Positions 34,386-42,494 of a stretch of DNA of 64,000 bases are shown one piece after another. Position 1 is the stretch's first letter. Every line of letters begins with the position of its first letter. This stretch comes from Streptomyces sp. ITFR-16 (GTDB taxonomy: Bacteria; Actinomycetota; Actinomycetes; Streptomycetales; Streptomycetaceae). Below the pieces are notes generated by a model. It was not told the origin of the DNA and did not search any database. It was given only the letters and a program-made list of their open reading frames with translations. The stretch is from assembly GCF_031844705.1 (NCBI RefSeq), contig NZ_CP134609.1:4650001-4714000 (forward strand), read 5' to 3'. The translations under genes were made by a program, and so were the position numbers.

Positions 34386-36079
34386 GCCGTCGGAGGACTC
34401 GCCGGGCGGAACAGCAGCCGTTGCCGGCGTGCCCCGTGACGCAGGACTGGCGTCGCGCCTTCGAACGGTGTGCCGAGACGCAGGAAGGCGTATACCGCGG
34501 CCGCAGCCGTACCGGGGTCCGGGCACGGCCCGTGCTGGGCACCGACGTTCACGAGCCGTCCGTCCCGTACTCCGACCAGGCATCCGTCCTCCCCCGGCAC
34601 TGCGGCGATGCGGGCCCCGGGGAAATCGGTCAGCAAGCCCTCGATGCGCTGTCTCCCCGCCTCCGGAGAGAAGAGTCCCGAAACGGAACAGACGACGGTG
34701 GCGCTCTCCGTGAGCCGGGTGTCCGGCTCGTCGATGTCGCAGGCGAGGTGCCAGAACGAGGCCTTTCCCTCTCCCGTCTCCCCGGCCAGAGCGGCGGGGA
34801 AGCGGCGGACATCCACATGGATCTCCGCCCCGCCGTTCCGTACGACAGAGGTGTTCACCATGAAGGACCGGGCACGTGGGCTGTCCGCGGGAGGAAGAGG
34901 GAACGCGCGGGTGCTGCGGACCGGGTGTTCGGGCCGGGACAGGCCAAGGAGGCTGTAGACCACCTCGCGCAGACGTCGCAGGGAATCCCCGGGCTCCGCG
35001 AAGGCCCCGGCGGAGACCGCGGCATATCGGTCCTCATGGTGCCCAGCCATCGCGGCCTCCACCTGTGTGCGCAGCGGCAGGCTCGCGTCCAGCCGCCCCG
35101 CCGCCGCGCGGAGCACGTCCCCCGCCGTACCCGGCACAGCCTCGGAGCCGAACGCGCCGAGCAGCACGGGCCGCCCGATCGCTGCTCCGTAGAGCGTCAC
35201 CGAGCCGTGGTCCCCGATCACCAGATCGGACGCCACCAGGGTCTGCTGCCAGCCGTCCGTGGGGTCGACGACGATCAGTCCTGCCTCCACTGCGGTTCGC
35301 TGCATGACCCGGATCTGCCAGGTGCCGTGGCCGGACCAGACGTTCGGGTGAAGGACGAGCGCCACCCGGAACTCGTCGGCCGGGAGCTGGGCCAAGAGCT
35401 GCGCGGGAAGCCCCGGACACGATCCGGCCAGCGATTCCTCACCCCAGGTCGAGCTCACCAGAACCAGTTGTTGTCCGGGGTGTACCCCGAGGGCGGACCG
35501 GTATCGGTCCCGCCACAGGGCGCTGGCCCGAAGCCGGTCGAAGCAGGGATCGCCCACGAGAACCGTTCTCCCGGCCGTCGCCGGGTGAGCTGCCGCCAGC
35601 TGCGTCGACTGAACGGGGTGCGACACGGCCAGCCAGGCCCGGCGCGTCGCCAGCAGATCCTCGGGAACGAGCCCGGAGAGCCGGGTGCCGGGGCCGGCCG
35701 ACTCGGGGACCTGCTTCTGGAACCCGACTCCATGCGGCAGTACCAGCACCGGATAGTCGCCGACGGGGACCGTGACGTTCTCGGAGGCGGAGATCAACAG
35801 GTCCGGTGTGACATCGGGGAGTTGGGACCATGGGAGGGTGCGGCAGCCCGTTGAGCGGAGCAGGTCGAGCACACCGTCGTTGAAGGCCGATGCCGGATCG
35901 TACGCGAACACCACGGTGATCCGAGGATCGTCGTGCACGACCTCGGGCACCACGTCCAGTACGCGCACGAGCGAGGTCACTGTCCTCGCCGCCACGATCA
36001 GGGTGCGGTCGCCCCCGAATGTTCGCCAGCGTGCGGCGTCGGGTCCTACGGGGACGACAATGCTCTCATTGGGCTCCAT
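34325..36079 (-). CDS. GT-B-like protein, CDP-glycerol glycerophosphotransferase-related fold
   Basis: This 584-residue cytoplasmic protein has a strong start (GGAGGT 5 bases before ATG). Its first 340 residues resemble GT-B enzymes of the TagB/TagF kind: VLPHGVGFQKQVPE near 115, TVLVGDPCFDRL near 173, VALVLHPNVWSGHG near 243 and LVIGDHGSVTLYGAAIGRPV near 291. The C-terminal 200 residues (HVDVRRFPAALAGETGEGKA) are not recognised. Such proteins are sometimes mislabelled translation initiation factor 2 in streptomycetes. The stop overlaps the NLR 3' end by 61 bases on the opposite strand. The leader contains about 50 copies of a 7-bp repeat. Partnership with the NLR module is inferred from position. 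Confidence 0.7.
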   Translation of the reverse strand: MEPNESIVVPVGPDAARWRTFGGDRTLIVAARTVTSLVRVLDVVPEVVHDDPRITVVFAYDPASAFNDGVLDLLRSTGCRTLPWSQLPDVTPDLLISASENVTVPVGDYPVLVLPHGVGFQKQVPESAGPGTRLSGLVPEDLLATRRAWLAVSHPVQSTQLAAAHPATAGRTVLVGDPCFDRLRASALWRDRYRSALGVHPGQQLVLVSSTWGEESLAGSCPGLPAQLLAQLPADEFRVALVLHPNVWSGHGTWQIRVMQRTAVEAGLIVVDPTDGWQQTLVASDLVIGDHGSVTLYGAAIGRPVLLGAFGSEAVPGTAGDVLRAAAGRLDASLPLRTQVEAAMAGHHEDRYAAVSAGAFAEPGDSLRRLREVVYSLLGLSRPEHPVRSTRAFPLPPADSPRARSFMVNTSVVRNGGAEIHVDVRRFPAALAGETGEGKASFWHLACDIDEPDTRLTESATVVCSVSGLFSPEAGRQRIEGLLTDFPGARIAAVPGEDGCLVGVRDGRLVNVGAQHGPCPDPGTAAAAVYAFLRLGTPFEGATPVLRHGARRQRLLFRPASPPTAQPEFSRARTSAARGLPPSS

Positions 36080-36125
36080 CGCGTACCTCCGCCTGACGGC
36101 AGGATCGCACACAACGGTTTCAGAT

Positions 36126-36495
36126 GGCTCCCGGCTCCCGGCTCCCGGCTCCCGGCTCCCGGCTCCCGGCTCCCGGCTCCCGGCTCCCGGCTCCCGGCTC
36201 CCGGCTCCCGGCTCCCGGCTCCCGGCTCCCGGCTCCCGGCTCCCGGCTCCCGGCTCCCGGCTCCCGGCTCCCGGCTCCCGGCTCCCGGCTCCCGGCTCCC
36301 GGCCCCGGCTCCCGGCTCCCGGCTCCCGGCCCCGGCTCCCGGCTCCGGCTCCGGCTCCCGGCTCCCGGCTCCCGGCTCCCGGCTCCCGGCTCCCGGCTCC
36401 CGGCTCCCGGCTCCCGGCTCCCGGCTCCCGGCTCCCGGCTCCCGGCTCCCGGCTCCCGGCTCCCGGCTCCCGGCTCCCGGCTCCCGGCTCCCGGC
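36126..36495. repeat. Heptanucleotide tandem repeat, about 50 copies of GGCTCCC
   Basis: This 370-base array of a 7-bp unit is nearly perfect, with a few shortened or GGCCCC variants around 36301-36360. Seven is not a multiple of three, so all six frames stay open and encode heptapeptide repeats (REPGAGS on the minus strand, RLPAPGS on the plus). It ends about 46 bases before the ATG of the GT-B-like gene, inside its probable leader. On that mRNA each unit contains GGGAG, a Shine-Dalgarno-like core. Slippage could change expression of the gene. Confidence 0.97.
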
Positions 36496-36545
36496 CAGCT
36501 TCTCTATCGTATCTATGGGTGCTGGGCAACCGCTCCACCCGCTTT

Positions 36546-36575
36546 CTCTCCCGGCAAGGCTACTTGTCGGGAGAG
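36546..36575 (-). terminator. Hairpin after the conserved hypothetical gene at 36651
   Basis: A 12-bp stem with one mismatch (CTCTCCCGGCAA against TTGTCGGGAGAG) and a 6-nt loop lies 75 bases beyond the stop of the minus-strand gene at 36651. It may also separate that gene from the repeat array. Confidence 0.55.
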
Positions 36576-36650
36576 GGCCGCGAGGAACGGGGCCGCCGCG
36601 TGGGCGAATGCGCCGGAGCGCGGTCACGGCCGCCCTTGGAAAACCTCAGG

Positions 36651-37082
36651 TCAGGGCCATACAAGGCAGTACGCCTGGTGTCCCGCGTCATGCAGACGAT
36701 GGCTGAAATCCTGCCACTCGTGCAGCAACTGGTAGACGTTGAACGCGTCGCGCGGGCCGCCCCGGTCCGGGACCGTCGACCAGATGAAGGCGGCGGCGCC
36801 CACCGACTCCTCGCCGACGCCGCGCAGCGGGTCCACGACCGTCATCGGGAGCTTGACCACCGCGTAGTCGGGGTGCAGGACGACCAGCTCCAGCGGCGGG
36901 ACCCTGTGCAGAGGTATGCCCTGTATGCCGGTGAGGACCATCGCGGCCACCGTCTCGGGCTTGATCTTGGTGAACATGCCGCCCATGCCCAGCTCGTCGC
37001 CGCCGAGCTCCTCCGGGCGCATGGAAATGGGCACGCGTGCGGCCGTGGCCCCGTTGGGAGCACCGAAATACTTGTAGGTCAC
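36651..37082 (-). CDS. Conserved hypothetical protein upstream of hemL
   Basis: This 143-residue protein of unknown function looks strongly conserved: [20 protein letters not shown] at the N-terminus, then [60 protein letters not shown] and the end [14 protein letters not shown]. No catalytic motif is evident. I use the GTG at 37082; an ATG at 37247 would add a Gly/Arg-rich, compositionally odd stretch that is probably not translated. The last 37 bases form the right copy of a direct repeat that brackets the NLR block. Confidence 0.78.
   Translation of the reverse strand: MTYKYFGAPNGATAARVPISMRPEELGGDELGMGGMFTKIKPETVAAMVLTGIQGIPLHRVPPLELVVLHPDYAVVKLPMTVVDPLRGVGEESVGAAAFIWSTVPDRGGPRDAFNVYQLLHEWQDFSHRLHDAGHQAYCLVWP
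36652..36688 (+). repeat. Imperfect 37-bp direct repeat, right copy
   Basis: This partner of the copy at 30518-30554 (31 of 37 identical) starts within the stop codon of the gene at 36651 and runs into its 3' end. A duplication of a gene 3' end is typical of the attachment site of an integrated element. Confidence 0.55.
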
Positions 37083-37386
37083 CCCCACCCGGCCACCACT
37101 CCTGTTTCCGGCTCCGCCGCCCGCCTGCGCGCCACCGGCCTGTATGCCCTGCTTGCGCTCAGCCTCACGCCGGTGCCGGCCCCGCCGGGCAGGCTCGGGC
37201 CCCAGACCGCCGTTGGTCCCTTCGCCCACTCCGCCACCGCGATGCATATCTCATCCACCCGACTACTAACTAGGAGGCACAGCCCCCGCCGCGCAACCCG
37301 ATCATCGTGTCAGTGACCTCCCCCACGGGCGTGCGGTGAAACACCTGTCCGCAAAGACCGTCCGTGGCTCTGACACCATGGCATGT
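37083..37386. other. Region upstream of hemL and the divergent hypothetical gene
   Basis: These 304 bases hold the alternative N-terminal extension of the minus-strand gene and then a divergent promoter region. A GAGGCACAG stretch lies near 37274 but no gene follows it. No riboswitch was recognised. Confidence 0.35.
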
Positions 37387-37434
37387 GTGAGCTTTCCCTA
37401 TGACGCCCCAGTTTCGCAGACGCGAGGGGGCTGA
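37387..37434 (+). pseudogene. Duplicated fragment of the hemL N-terminus
   Basis: A 15-codon frame starting with GTG encodes VSFPYDAPVSQTRGG and then stops. The block YDAPVSQT copies the hemL N-terminus YEAPVSQT 144 bases downstream. The DNA match covers GCCCCAGTTTC and CAGACGC with one change between. It is a partial duplication, or a short upstream reading frame left by it. Confidence 0.6.
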
Positions 37435-37530
37435 CGCCCTTCGTCATACGAGGAGAACACGCTCCCCGCTCACCGGTGGCCGAAATTCCGGCCCGGCCCT
37501 CCGACCCTCGAATCGCAGATCAGGACCAAA

Positions 37531-38838
37531 GTGGCGTATTCATACGAAGCCCCAGTTTCACAGACGCTTTTCGACCGCGCGTCCCTCGTGACGCCCGGCG
37601 GCGTGAACTCACCGGTCCGTGCCTTCCGGGCCGTGGGCGGTACGCCCCGGTTCATGGTGTCCGGTACCGGTCCGTACCTCACTGATGCCGACGGTCGTGA
37701 GTATGTCGACCTCGTCTGCTCGTGGGGGCCGATGATTCTCGGCCATTCCCACCCCGATGTCATCGCCGCAGTTCAGGACGCCGTCGCCCGCGGCACCTCG
37801 TTCGGTACGCCCGGTGAGGGCGAGGTCGCGCTCGCCGAGGAGATCGTGGCCCGCGTCGAGCCGGTGGAGCAGGTGCGGCTCGTGTCCTCCGGCACCGAGG
37901 CGACCATGTCCGCGATCCGCCTCGCCCGGGGCTTCACCGGCCGGGCCAAGGTCGTGAAGTTCGCCGGCTGCTACCACGGACACGTCGACGCGCTGCTCGC
38001 CGCCGCCGGGTCCGGGGTGGCCACCTTCGGCCTGCCGGACACCCCGGGCGTCACCGGCGCCCAGGCCGGCGACACGATCGTGCTGCCGTACAACGACCTG
38101 GAGGCCGTGCGCGCCGCGTTCGCCGCGCAGCCCGGCGAGATCGCGTGCGTCATCACCGAGGCGTCGCCGGGCAACATGGGCGTCGTACCGCCGCTGGACG
38201 GTTTCAACGCGGGGCTCAAGGAGATCTGCGCCGCCAATGGCGCGCTGTACATCTCCGACGAGGTCATGACCGGGTTCCGTACGTCGAAGGCCGGCTGGTT
38301 CGGCATCGACGGGGTGCGGCCCGACCTGATGACGTTCGGCAAGGTCATGGGCGGCGGCTTCCCGGCCGCGGCCTTCGGCGGGCGCGCCGACGTGATGGCG
38401 CACCTGGCCCCGGCCGGGCCGGTCTACCAGGCGGGCACGCTGTCCGGTAACCCGGTCGCCACCGCCGCCGGGCTCGCCCAGCTGCGGCTGCTGGACGACG
38501 TCGCGTACGCGAAGGTCGACGCGGTCTCCGCGGAGATCCGGGGGCTGGTGAGCGCCGCCCTGGACAAGGAGGGCGTCGCGCACACCGTGCAGGCGGCGAG
38601 CAACATGTTCTCCGTGTTCTTCACGGGCGGGCCCGTCCGTGATTACGAGGACGCCAAGCGGCAGGAAGCCTTCCGCTTCACGCCGTTCTTCCACTCGATG
38701 CTGGCGCAGGGTGTCTACCTCCCGCCGTCCGCGTTCGAGTCGTGGTTCGTCTCCACCGCCCACGACACCCGGGCCGTCGAGCGCATCGCCGCCGCGCTGC
38801 CGGCCGCCGCCCGCGCCGCTTCGGAGGCCACCGCATGA
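37531..38838 (+). CDS. hemL: Glutamate-1-semialdehyde 2,1-aminomutase
   Basis: HemL converts glutamate-1-semialdehyde to 5-aminolevulinate with pyridoxal phosphate, the step before HemB. The 435-residue length is normal. Class III aminotransferase features are clear: [20 protein letters not shown], then [36 protein letters not shown] follows, then the Asp of [11 protein letters not shown] and the PLP lysine in [19 protein letters not shown]. The GTG at 37531 gives [11 protein letters not shown]. The phosphatase-like gene downstream overlaps its stop by 4 bases, so the two form an operon. Confidence 0.97.
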   Translation: MAYSYEAPVSQTLFDRASLVTPGGVNSPVRAFRAVGGTPRFMVSGTGPYLTDADGREYVDLVCSWGPMILGHSHPDVIAAVQDAVARGTSFGTPGEGEVALAEEIVARVEPVEQVRLVSSGTEATMSAIRLARGFTGRAKVVKFAGCYHGHVDALLAAAGSGVATFGLPDTPGVTGAQAGDTIVLPYNDLEAVRAAFAAQPGEIACVITEASPGNMGVVPPLDGFNAGLKEICAANGALYISDEVMTGFRTSKAGWFGIDGVRPDLMTFGKVMGGGFPAAAFGGRADVMAHLAPAGPVYQAGTLSGNPVATAAGLAQLRLLDDVAYAKVDAVSAEIRGLVSAALDKEGVAHTVQAASNMFSVFFTGGPVRDYEDAKRQEAFRFTPFFHSMLAQGVYLPPSAFESWFVSTAHDTRAVERIAAALPAAARAASEATA

Positions 38839-39542
38839 GCGAGACCAGCCAGACCGCAGGCAACGGACGCGGGGACATCACCGTCGTCCATCTGATGCGC
38901 CACGGAGAGGTGCACAACCCGGAGGGCGTGCTCTACGGGCGCCGCCCCGGTTACCACCTCTCCGAGCTCGGCCGGCAGATGGCCGACCGGGTCGCCGAGC
39001 ACCTGGAGAAGCGCGACATCACCCATGTCGTCGCCTCCCCGCTCGAGCGCGCCCAGGAGACGGCGACGCCCGTCGCCAAGGCGCACGGCCTTGACCTGGC
39101 GACCGACGCCCGGCTCATCGAGGCGGCCAACGTCTTCGAGGGCAAGACCTTCGGGGTCGGCGACGGCGCGCTGCGCAAGCCCGACAACTGGAAGCACCTG
39201 ACGAACCCGTTCCGGCCGTCCTGGGGCGAGCCGTACATCGAGCAGGTCGTCCGGATGATGGGCGCGCTGGACGCGGCGCGGGACGCGGCCCGGGGGCACG
39301 AGGCGGTCTGCGTCAGCCACCAGCTGCCGATCTGGATCGTGCGCAGCTTCGTCGAGCGGCGCAGGCTGTGGCACGACCCGCGCAAGCGGCAGTGCACGCT
39401 CGCCTCGCTGACGAGCTTCACGTACCAGGGCGACAAGATCGTGTCCGTCGGCTACTCGGAGCCGGCCCGGGATCTCGTGCCGGCGCATCTGCTGGCCGGG
39501 GCGAAGCCGGTGAAGGGGGCCTCCAAGGGGGTCGGGGCGTAA
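38835..39542 (+). CDS. Histidine phosphatase (phosphoglycerate mutase-like) protein
   Basis: This 235-residue histidine-phosphatase fold protein has the catalytic signature [20 protein letters not shown], with the RHG histidine. The second active-site region is [16 protein letters not shown], and the late histidine is in [14 protein letters not shown]. The family dephosphorylates small metabolites or proteins; the substrate here is unknown. The ATG overlaps the hemL stop (ATGA), implying coupled translation. A very long terminator hairpin follows. Confidence 0.92.
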   Translation: MSETSQTAGNGRGDITVVHLMRHGEVHNPEGVLYGRRPGYHLSELGRQMADRVAEHLEKRDITHVVASPLERAQETATPVAKAHGLDLATDARLIEAANVFEGKTFGVGDGALRKPDNWKHLTNPFRPSWGEPYIEQVVRMMGALDAARDAARGHEAVCVSHQLPIWIVRSFVERRRLWHDPRKRQCTLASLTSFTYQGDKIVSVGYSEPARDLVPAHLLAGAKPVKGASKGVGA

Positions 39543-39559
39543 CGGCCCTCTCGGTCCTG

Positions 39560-39609
39560 GCCCGCCCCGGTCGCGGTCGGGGGCGGGCCCGACCGCGACC
39601 GGGGCGGGC
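39560..39609 (+). terminator. Very strong 21-bp hairpin terminator
   Basis: A perfect 21-bp stem (GCCCGCCCCGGTCGCGGTCGG and its complement) with an 8-nt loop lies 18 bases after the phosphatase gene stop and closes the hemL operon. Confidence 0.85.
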
Positions 39610-39783
39610 GATTTGTCACGATAGGTCCGATGTAGGAGTTAGGACCTGTGTTCGGTCATGGCTGAGGTCTGGTTACGTAAAGAATTGTGTGTTAATTCGA
39701 GGAACCCCCGTGTTGCTTCACCCATCTAAGCCTTTGCCAGTTTGTATGGACTTGAGGCAAAACGACCGCAGATGGGAACCCGC

Positions 39784-41049
39784 ATGCGTGACATCAGCCG
39801 AAGGGGTCTGCTCGGAGCCGGACTAGGGGCCGCGGCCGCCGCCGGGTTGGCGGGATGCAGTTCCTCCGACTCCGGTACCGGAGGGGCGGGACCAGACAAG
39901 GGGTCCACCGGCCATCAGGCCGCCGGCGGAACCGCCAAGGGCACGGGCAAGGGCACCGGCAAGAAGGGCGTCAGGGCCATCGGGGACGGTTCCACGGCCG
40001 ACACCGGCAAGCAGCCGCACCAGCCGGCCGCGCCCGTCCCGCTCGAACCCGGCCAGAAGCCGCCGCAGTTCGTGATCTTTTCCTGGGACGGCGCCGGCGA
40101 GGTCGGCAACGGACTCTTCCCGCGTTTTCTGGAACTCGCCCGGCAGCACGACGCGACGATGACCTTCTTCCTCTCCGGGCTCTATCTGCTGCCCGAATCG
40201 AAGAAAACGCTCTACCGCCCGCCCAACAACCCCATCGGCGCCTCCGACATCGGTTATCTCACCGACGGTCACATCAAGGAGACACTGAAGAACGTCCGGC
40301 AGGCCTGGCTCGACGGCCATGAGATCGGCACGCACTTCAACGGGCATTTCTGCGGCGGTTCCGGATCGGTCGGCAACTGGACGGCCTCCCAGTGGCAGAG
40401 CGAAATCGATCAGGCGATCTCCTTCGTCATCGAATGGCGCACCAATACCGGGTGGAGCGACCTCGACCCGCTGCCTTTCGATTACCGCAAGGAACTCGTC
40501 GGCGGCCGCACCCCCTGTCTGCTCGGACAGGACAATCTGCTGCCCACCGCGAAGAAGAACGGCTGGCGCTACGACGCCAGCTCGCCCGGCGGCACCCAGG
40601 TCTGGCCCACCAAGCGCATGGACGTCTGGGACCTGCCGCTCCAGGGCATCCCGTTCCCCGGGCACACCTTCGAGGTCCTCTCCATGGACTACAACATCCT
40701 GGCCAACCAGTCGCAGAATTCGACCAAGGGAATGCCGTCGCGCTATCCCGGCTGGCGCGAGCAGGCCACGCAGTCGTACATCAACGGTTTCAAGCGCGCG
40801 TACGAGACGAACCGCGCCCCCTTCTACATCGGAAACCACTTCGAGGAGTGGAACGGCGGCATCTACATGGACGCCGTCGAGGACGCGCTCAAGCACATCG
40901 CGGGGAAGCCCGACGTGCGGCTCGTATCCTTCCGGCAGTTCGTCGACTGGCTCGACGTCCAGGACCCGGCGGTCCTTGCCAAGCTCCGTACGCTGGAGGT
41001 CGGCCAGGCACCCGCGGGCGGCTGGAACGCCTTCTTTAAACAAGCCTGA
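39784..41049 (+). CDS. Tat-exported lipoprotein, polysaccharide deacetylase-like
   Basis: This 421-residue protein has a twin-arginine signal (DISRRGLLGAGLGAAAAAGL) ending in the lipobox LAGC. A Gly/Thr/Lys-rich linker follows, then a CE4/NodB-like fold from about residue 98. The first motif reads QFVIFSWDGAGEVGNG. The usual catalytic Asp position holds Trp, while one Asp remains. The metal motif HEIGTHFNGHFCGG keeps both histidines. A later block is YASSPGGTQ-like (YDASSPGGTQVWPT). Normal members deacetylate cell-wall or exopolysaccharide sugars; the altered motif suggests modified or lost activity. I prefer the ATG at 39784 (GGGA at 9 bases); an in-frame ATG at 39772 is possible. Confidence 0.82.
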   Translation: MRDISRRGLLGAGLGAAAAAGLAGCSSSDSGTGGAGPDKGSTGHQAAGGTAKGTGKGTGKKGVRAIGDGSTADTGKQPHQPAAPVPLEPGQKPPQFVIFSWDGAGEVGNGLFPRFLELARQHDATMTFFLSGLYLLPESKKTLYRPPNNPIGASDIGYLTDGHIKETLKNVRQAWLDGHEIGTHFNGHFCGGSGSVGNWTASQWQSEIDQAISFVIEWRTNTGWSDLDPLPFDYRKELVGGRTPCLLGQDNLLPTAKKNGWRYDASSPGGTQVWPTKRMDVWDLPLQGIPFPGHTFEVLSMDYNILANQSQNSTKGMPSRYPGWREQATQSYINGFKRAYETNRAPFYIGNHFEEWNGGIYMDAVEDALKHIAGKPDVRLVSFRQFVDWLDVQDPAVLAKLRTLEVGQAPAGGWNAFFKQA

Positions 41050-41062
41050 CAACGGGCTTTAC

Positions 41063-41082
41063 GGGCACCGAGGGGGGTGCCC
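41063..41082 (+). terminator. Weak hairpin between the deacetylase-like gene and the cytochrome operon
   Basis: A 7-bp stem (GGGCACC and its complement) with a 6-nt loop lies 13 bases after the lipoprotein stop, 35 bases before the tlpA start. Confidence 0.45.
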
Positions 41083-41116
41083 AAGATCCCCGAAACCGCC
41101 ATGCGAAACTTTTCAC

Positions 41117-41725
41117 ATGAGCCATGGCCGCGCACCCCGACGCCGCTTCACCCTGCTCGCCGCCCCCGCGGCGGCCGTCGCGCTCGCACTGACGCTCAGC
41201 GCGTGCGATTCGGGCGACAAGACCAGCGGTGGCGGCGACACGCACTTCGTCACGGGCAACAGCGGGATCGCGACCGCCGCCAAGGGCGAGCGCGCCGAAG
41301 CCCCGAAGCTCGACGGCGAGGGGCTGGACGGCAAGAAGATCGACCTCGCCGACTACAAGGGCAAGGTCGTCGTCCTCAACGCCTGGGGCTCGTGGTGCGC
41401 CCCGTGCCGGCTGGAGGCGAAGTACTTCACCAAGGTGGCCAAGGCCACCGAGGGCAAGGGAGTCCAGTTCGTCGGGGTCAACACCCGTGACCCGGAGCGG
41501 GCCCAGGCCGTCAGCTTCGAGAAGGACTTCGGCGTCACCTACCCCAGCTTCTACGACCCGACCGGCAAGCTCCTGCTGCGCTTCCCCAAGGGCACCTTCA
41601 AGCTGCAGTCCATCCCGTCGACCGTCGTCATCGACCGGGAGGGCAAGCTGGCCGCGCGTTTCGTGGGCCCGCTCGACGACACCCAGCTGCACAAGATGCT
41701 CGACCCGTTGATCGCGGAGAAGTGA
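41117..41725 (+). CDS. TlpA/ResA-like thiol-disulfide lipoprotein of the cytochrome c operon
   Basis: This 202-residue lipoprotein has a signal ending in LTLSACDSG (Cys near 31). Its thioredoxin domain carries the redox motif VLNAWGSWCAPCRLEAK. It should reduce the haem-binding cysteines of apocytochromes c outside the membrane, using electrons passed by CcdA, whose gene starts 4 bases later. Context makes the role firm. The accessory paralogue at 8745 shares the whole layout but has WCPPC. Confidence 0.93.
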   Translation: MSHGRAPRRRFTLLAAPAAAVALALTLSACDSGDKTSGGGDTHFVTGNSGIATAAKGERAEAPKLDGEGLDGKKIDLADYKGKVVVLNAWGSWCAPCRLEAKYFTKVAKATEGKGVQFVGVNTRDPERAQAVSFEKDFGVTYPSFYDPTGKLLLRFPKGTFKLQSIPSTVVIDREGKLAARFVGPLDDTQLHKMLDPLIAEK

Positions 41726-41729
41726 TCAG

Positions 41730-42488
41730 GTGATCACCCTCGCCGCCACACAGAACGAGACGGTCCTGAGCGGGGCCCTTCTGGTCTCCCTGCCCATCGC
41801 CCTGCTCGGCGGGCTCGTCTCCTTCTTCTCGCCCTGCGTCCTGCCGCTCGTCCCCGGCTACCTCAGTTACGTCACCGGGGTCAGCGGCGCCGACCTCGCC
41901 GAGGCCCGGCGGGGCCGGATGGTCGCGGGGGCCTCGCTCTTCGTGGCCGGGTTCACCGCCGTGTTCGTCTCCGGCGGCGCGCTCTTCGGCTACTTCGGCG
42001 ACACGCTCCAGGCGAACAGCGGCCCGCTCACCAAGTTCCTCGGCGTCCTGATGATCCTCATGGGGATCTTCTTCATGGGCCTGATGCCGTGGATGACCCA
42101 GCGCGAGTTCCGTATCCACAAGAAGCCGGTGACCGGTCTGGTGGGCGCCCCGCTGCTCGGCGCGCTCTTCGGCATCGGCTGGACGCCCTGCCTGGGACCG
42201 ACGCTCAGCTCCGTGAGCATGCTCGCGATGAACGAGGGCACCGCCGGACGCGGGGCGATACTGACCGTCGCGTACTGCGCCGGGCTCGGCCTGCCCTTCG
42301 TGCTCGCCGCCGTCGCCTTCCGCAAGGCCCTCGGCGCGTTCGGCTGGGTCAAGCGCCACTACGCCTGGGTCATGCGCATCGGCGGCGGCATGATGATCGT
42401 GACCGGGCTGCTCCTGCTGACCGGCGCGTGGGGCAGCATGATGCAGGAACTGCAGGGCTGGTCGACCGGCTTCACGGTGGGGATCTGA
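41730..42488 (+). CDS. ccdA: Cytochrome c biogenesis protein CcdA
   Basis: This 252-residue membrane protein has six predicted helices and the two conserved redox cysteines, in SFFSPCVLPLVPGYLSY and GIGWTPCLGPTLSSVSM. It carries reducing power from cytoplasmic thioredoxin across the membrane to the TlpA/ResA protein encoded just upstream. The GTG start at 41730 lies 4 bases after that gene stops. It belongs to a compact four-gene System II set. Confidence 0.96.
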   Translation: MITLAATQNETVLSGALLVSLPIALLGGLVSFFSPCVLPLVPGYLSYVTGVSGADLAEARRGRMVAGASLFVAGFTAVFVSGGALFGYFGDTLQANSGPLTKFLGVLMILMGIFFMGLMPWMTQREFRIHKKPVTGLVGAPLLGALFGIGWTPCLGPTLSSVSMLAMNEGTAGRGAILTVAYCAGLGLPFVLAAVAFRKALGAFGWVKRHYAWVMRIGGGMMIVTGLLLLTGAWGSMMQELQGWSTGFTVGI

Positions 42489-42494
42489 GTACCG

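Noticed and set aside
36046-36735. Open frames across the heptanucleotide array on both strands
   Set aside because: All six frames stay open because of the repeat itself; they encode only PGSRLPA or REPGAGS repeats and lack starts and ribosome sites.
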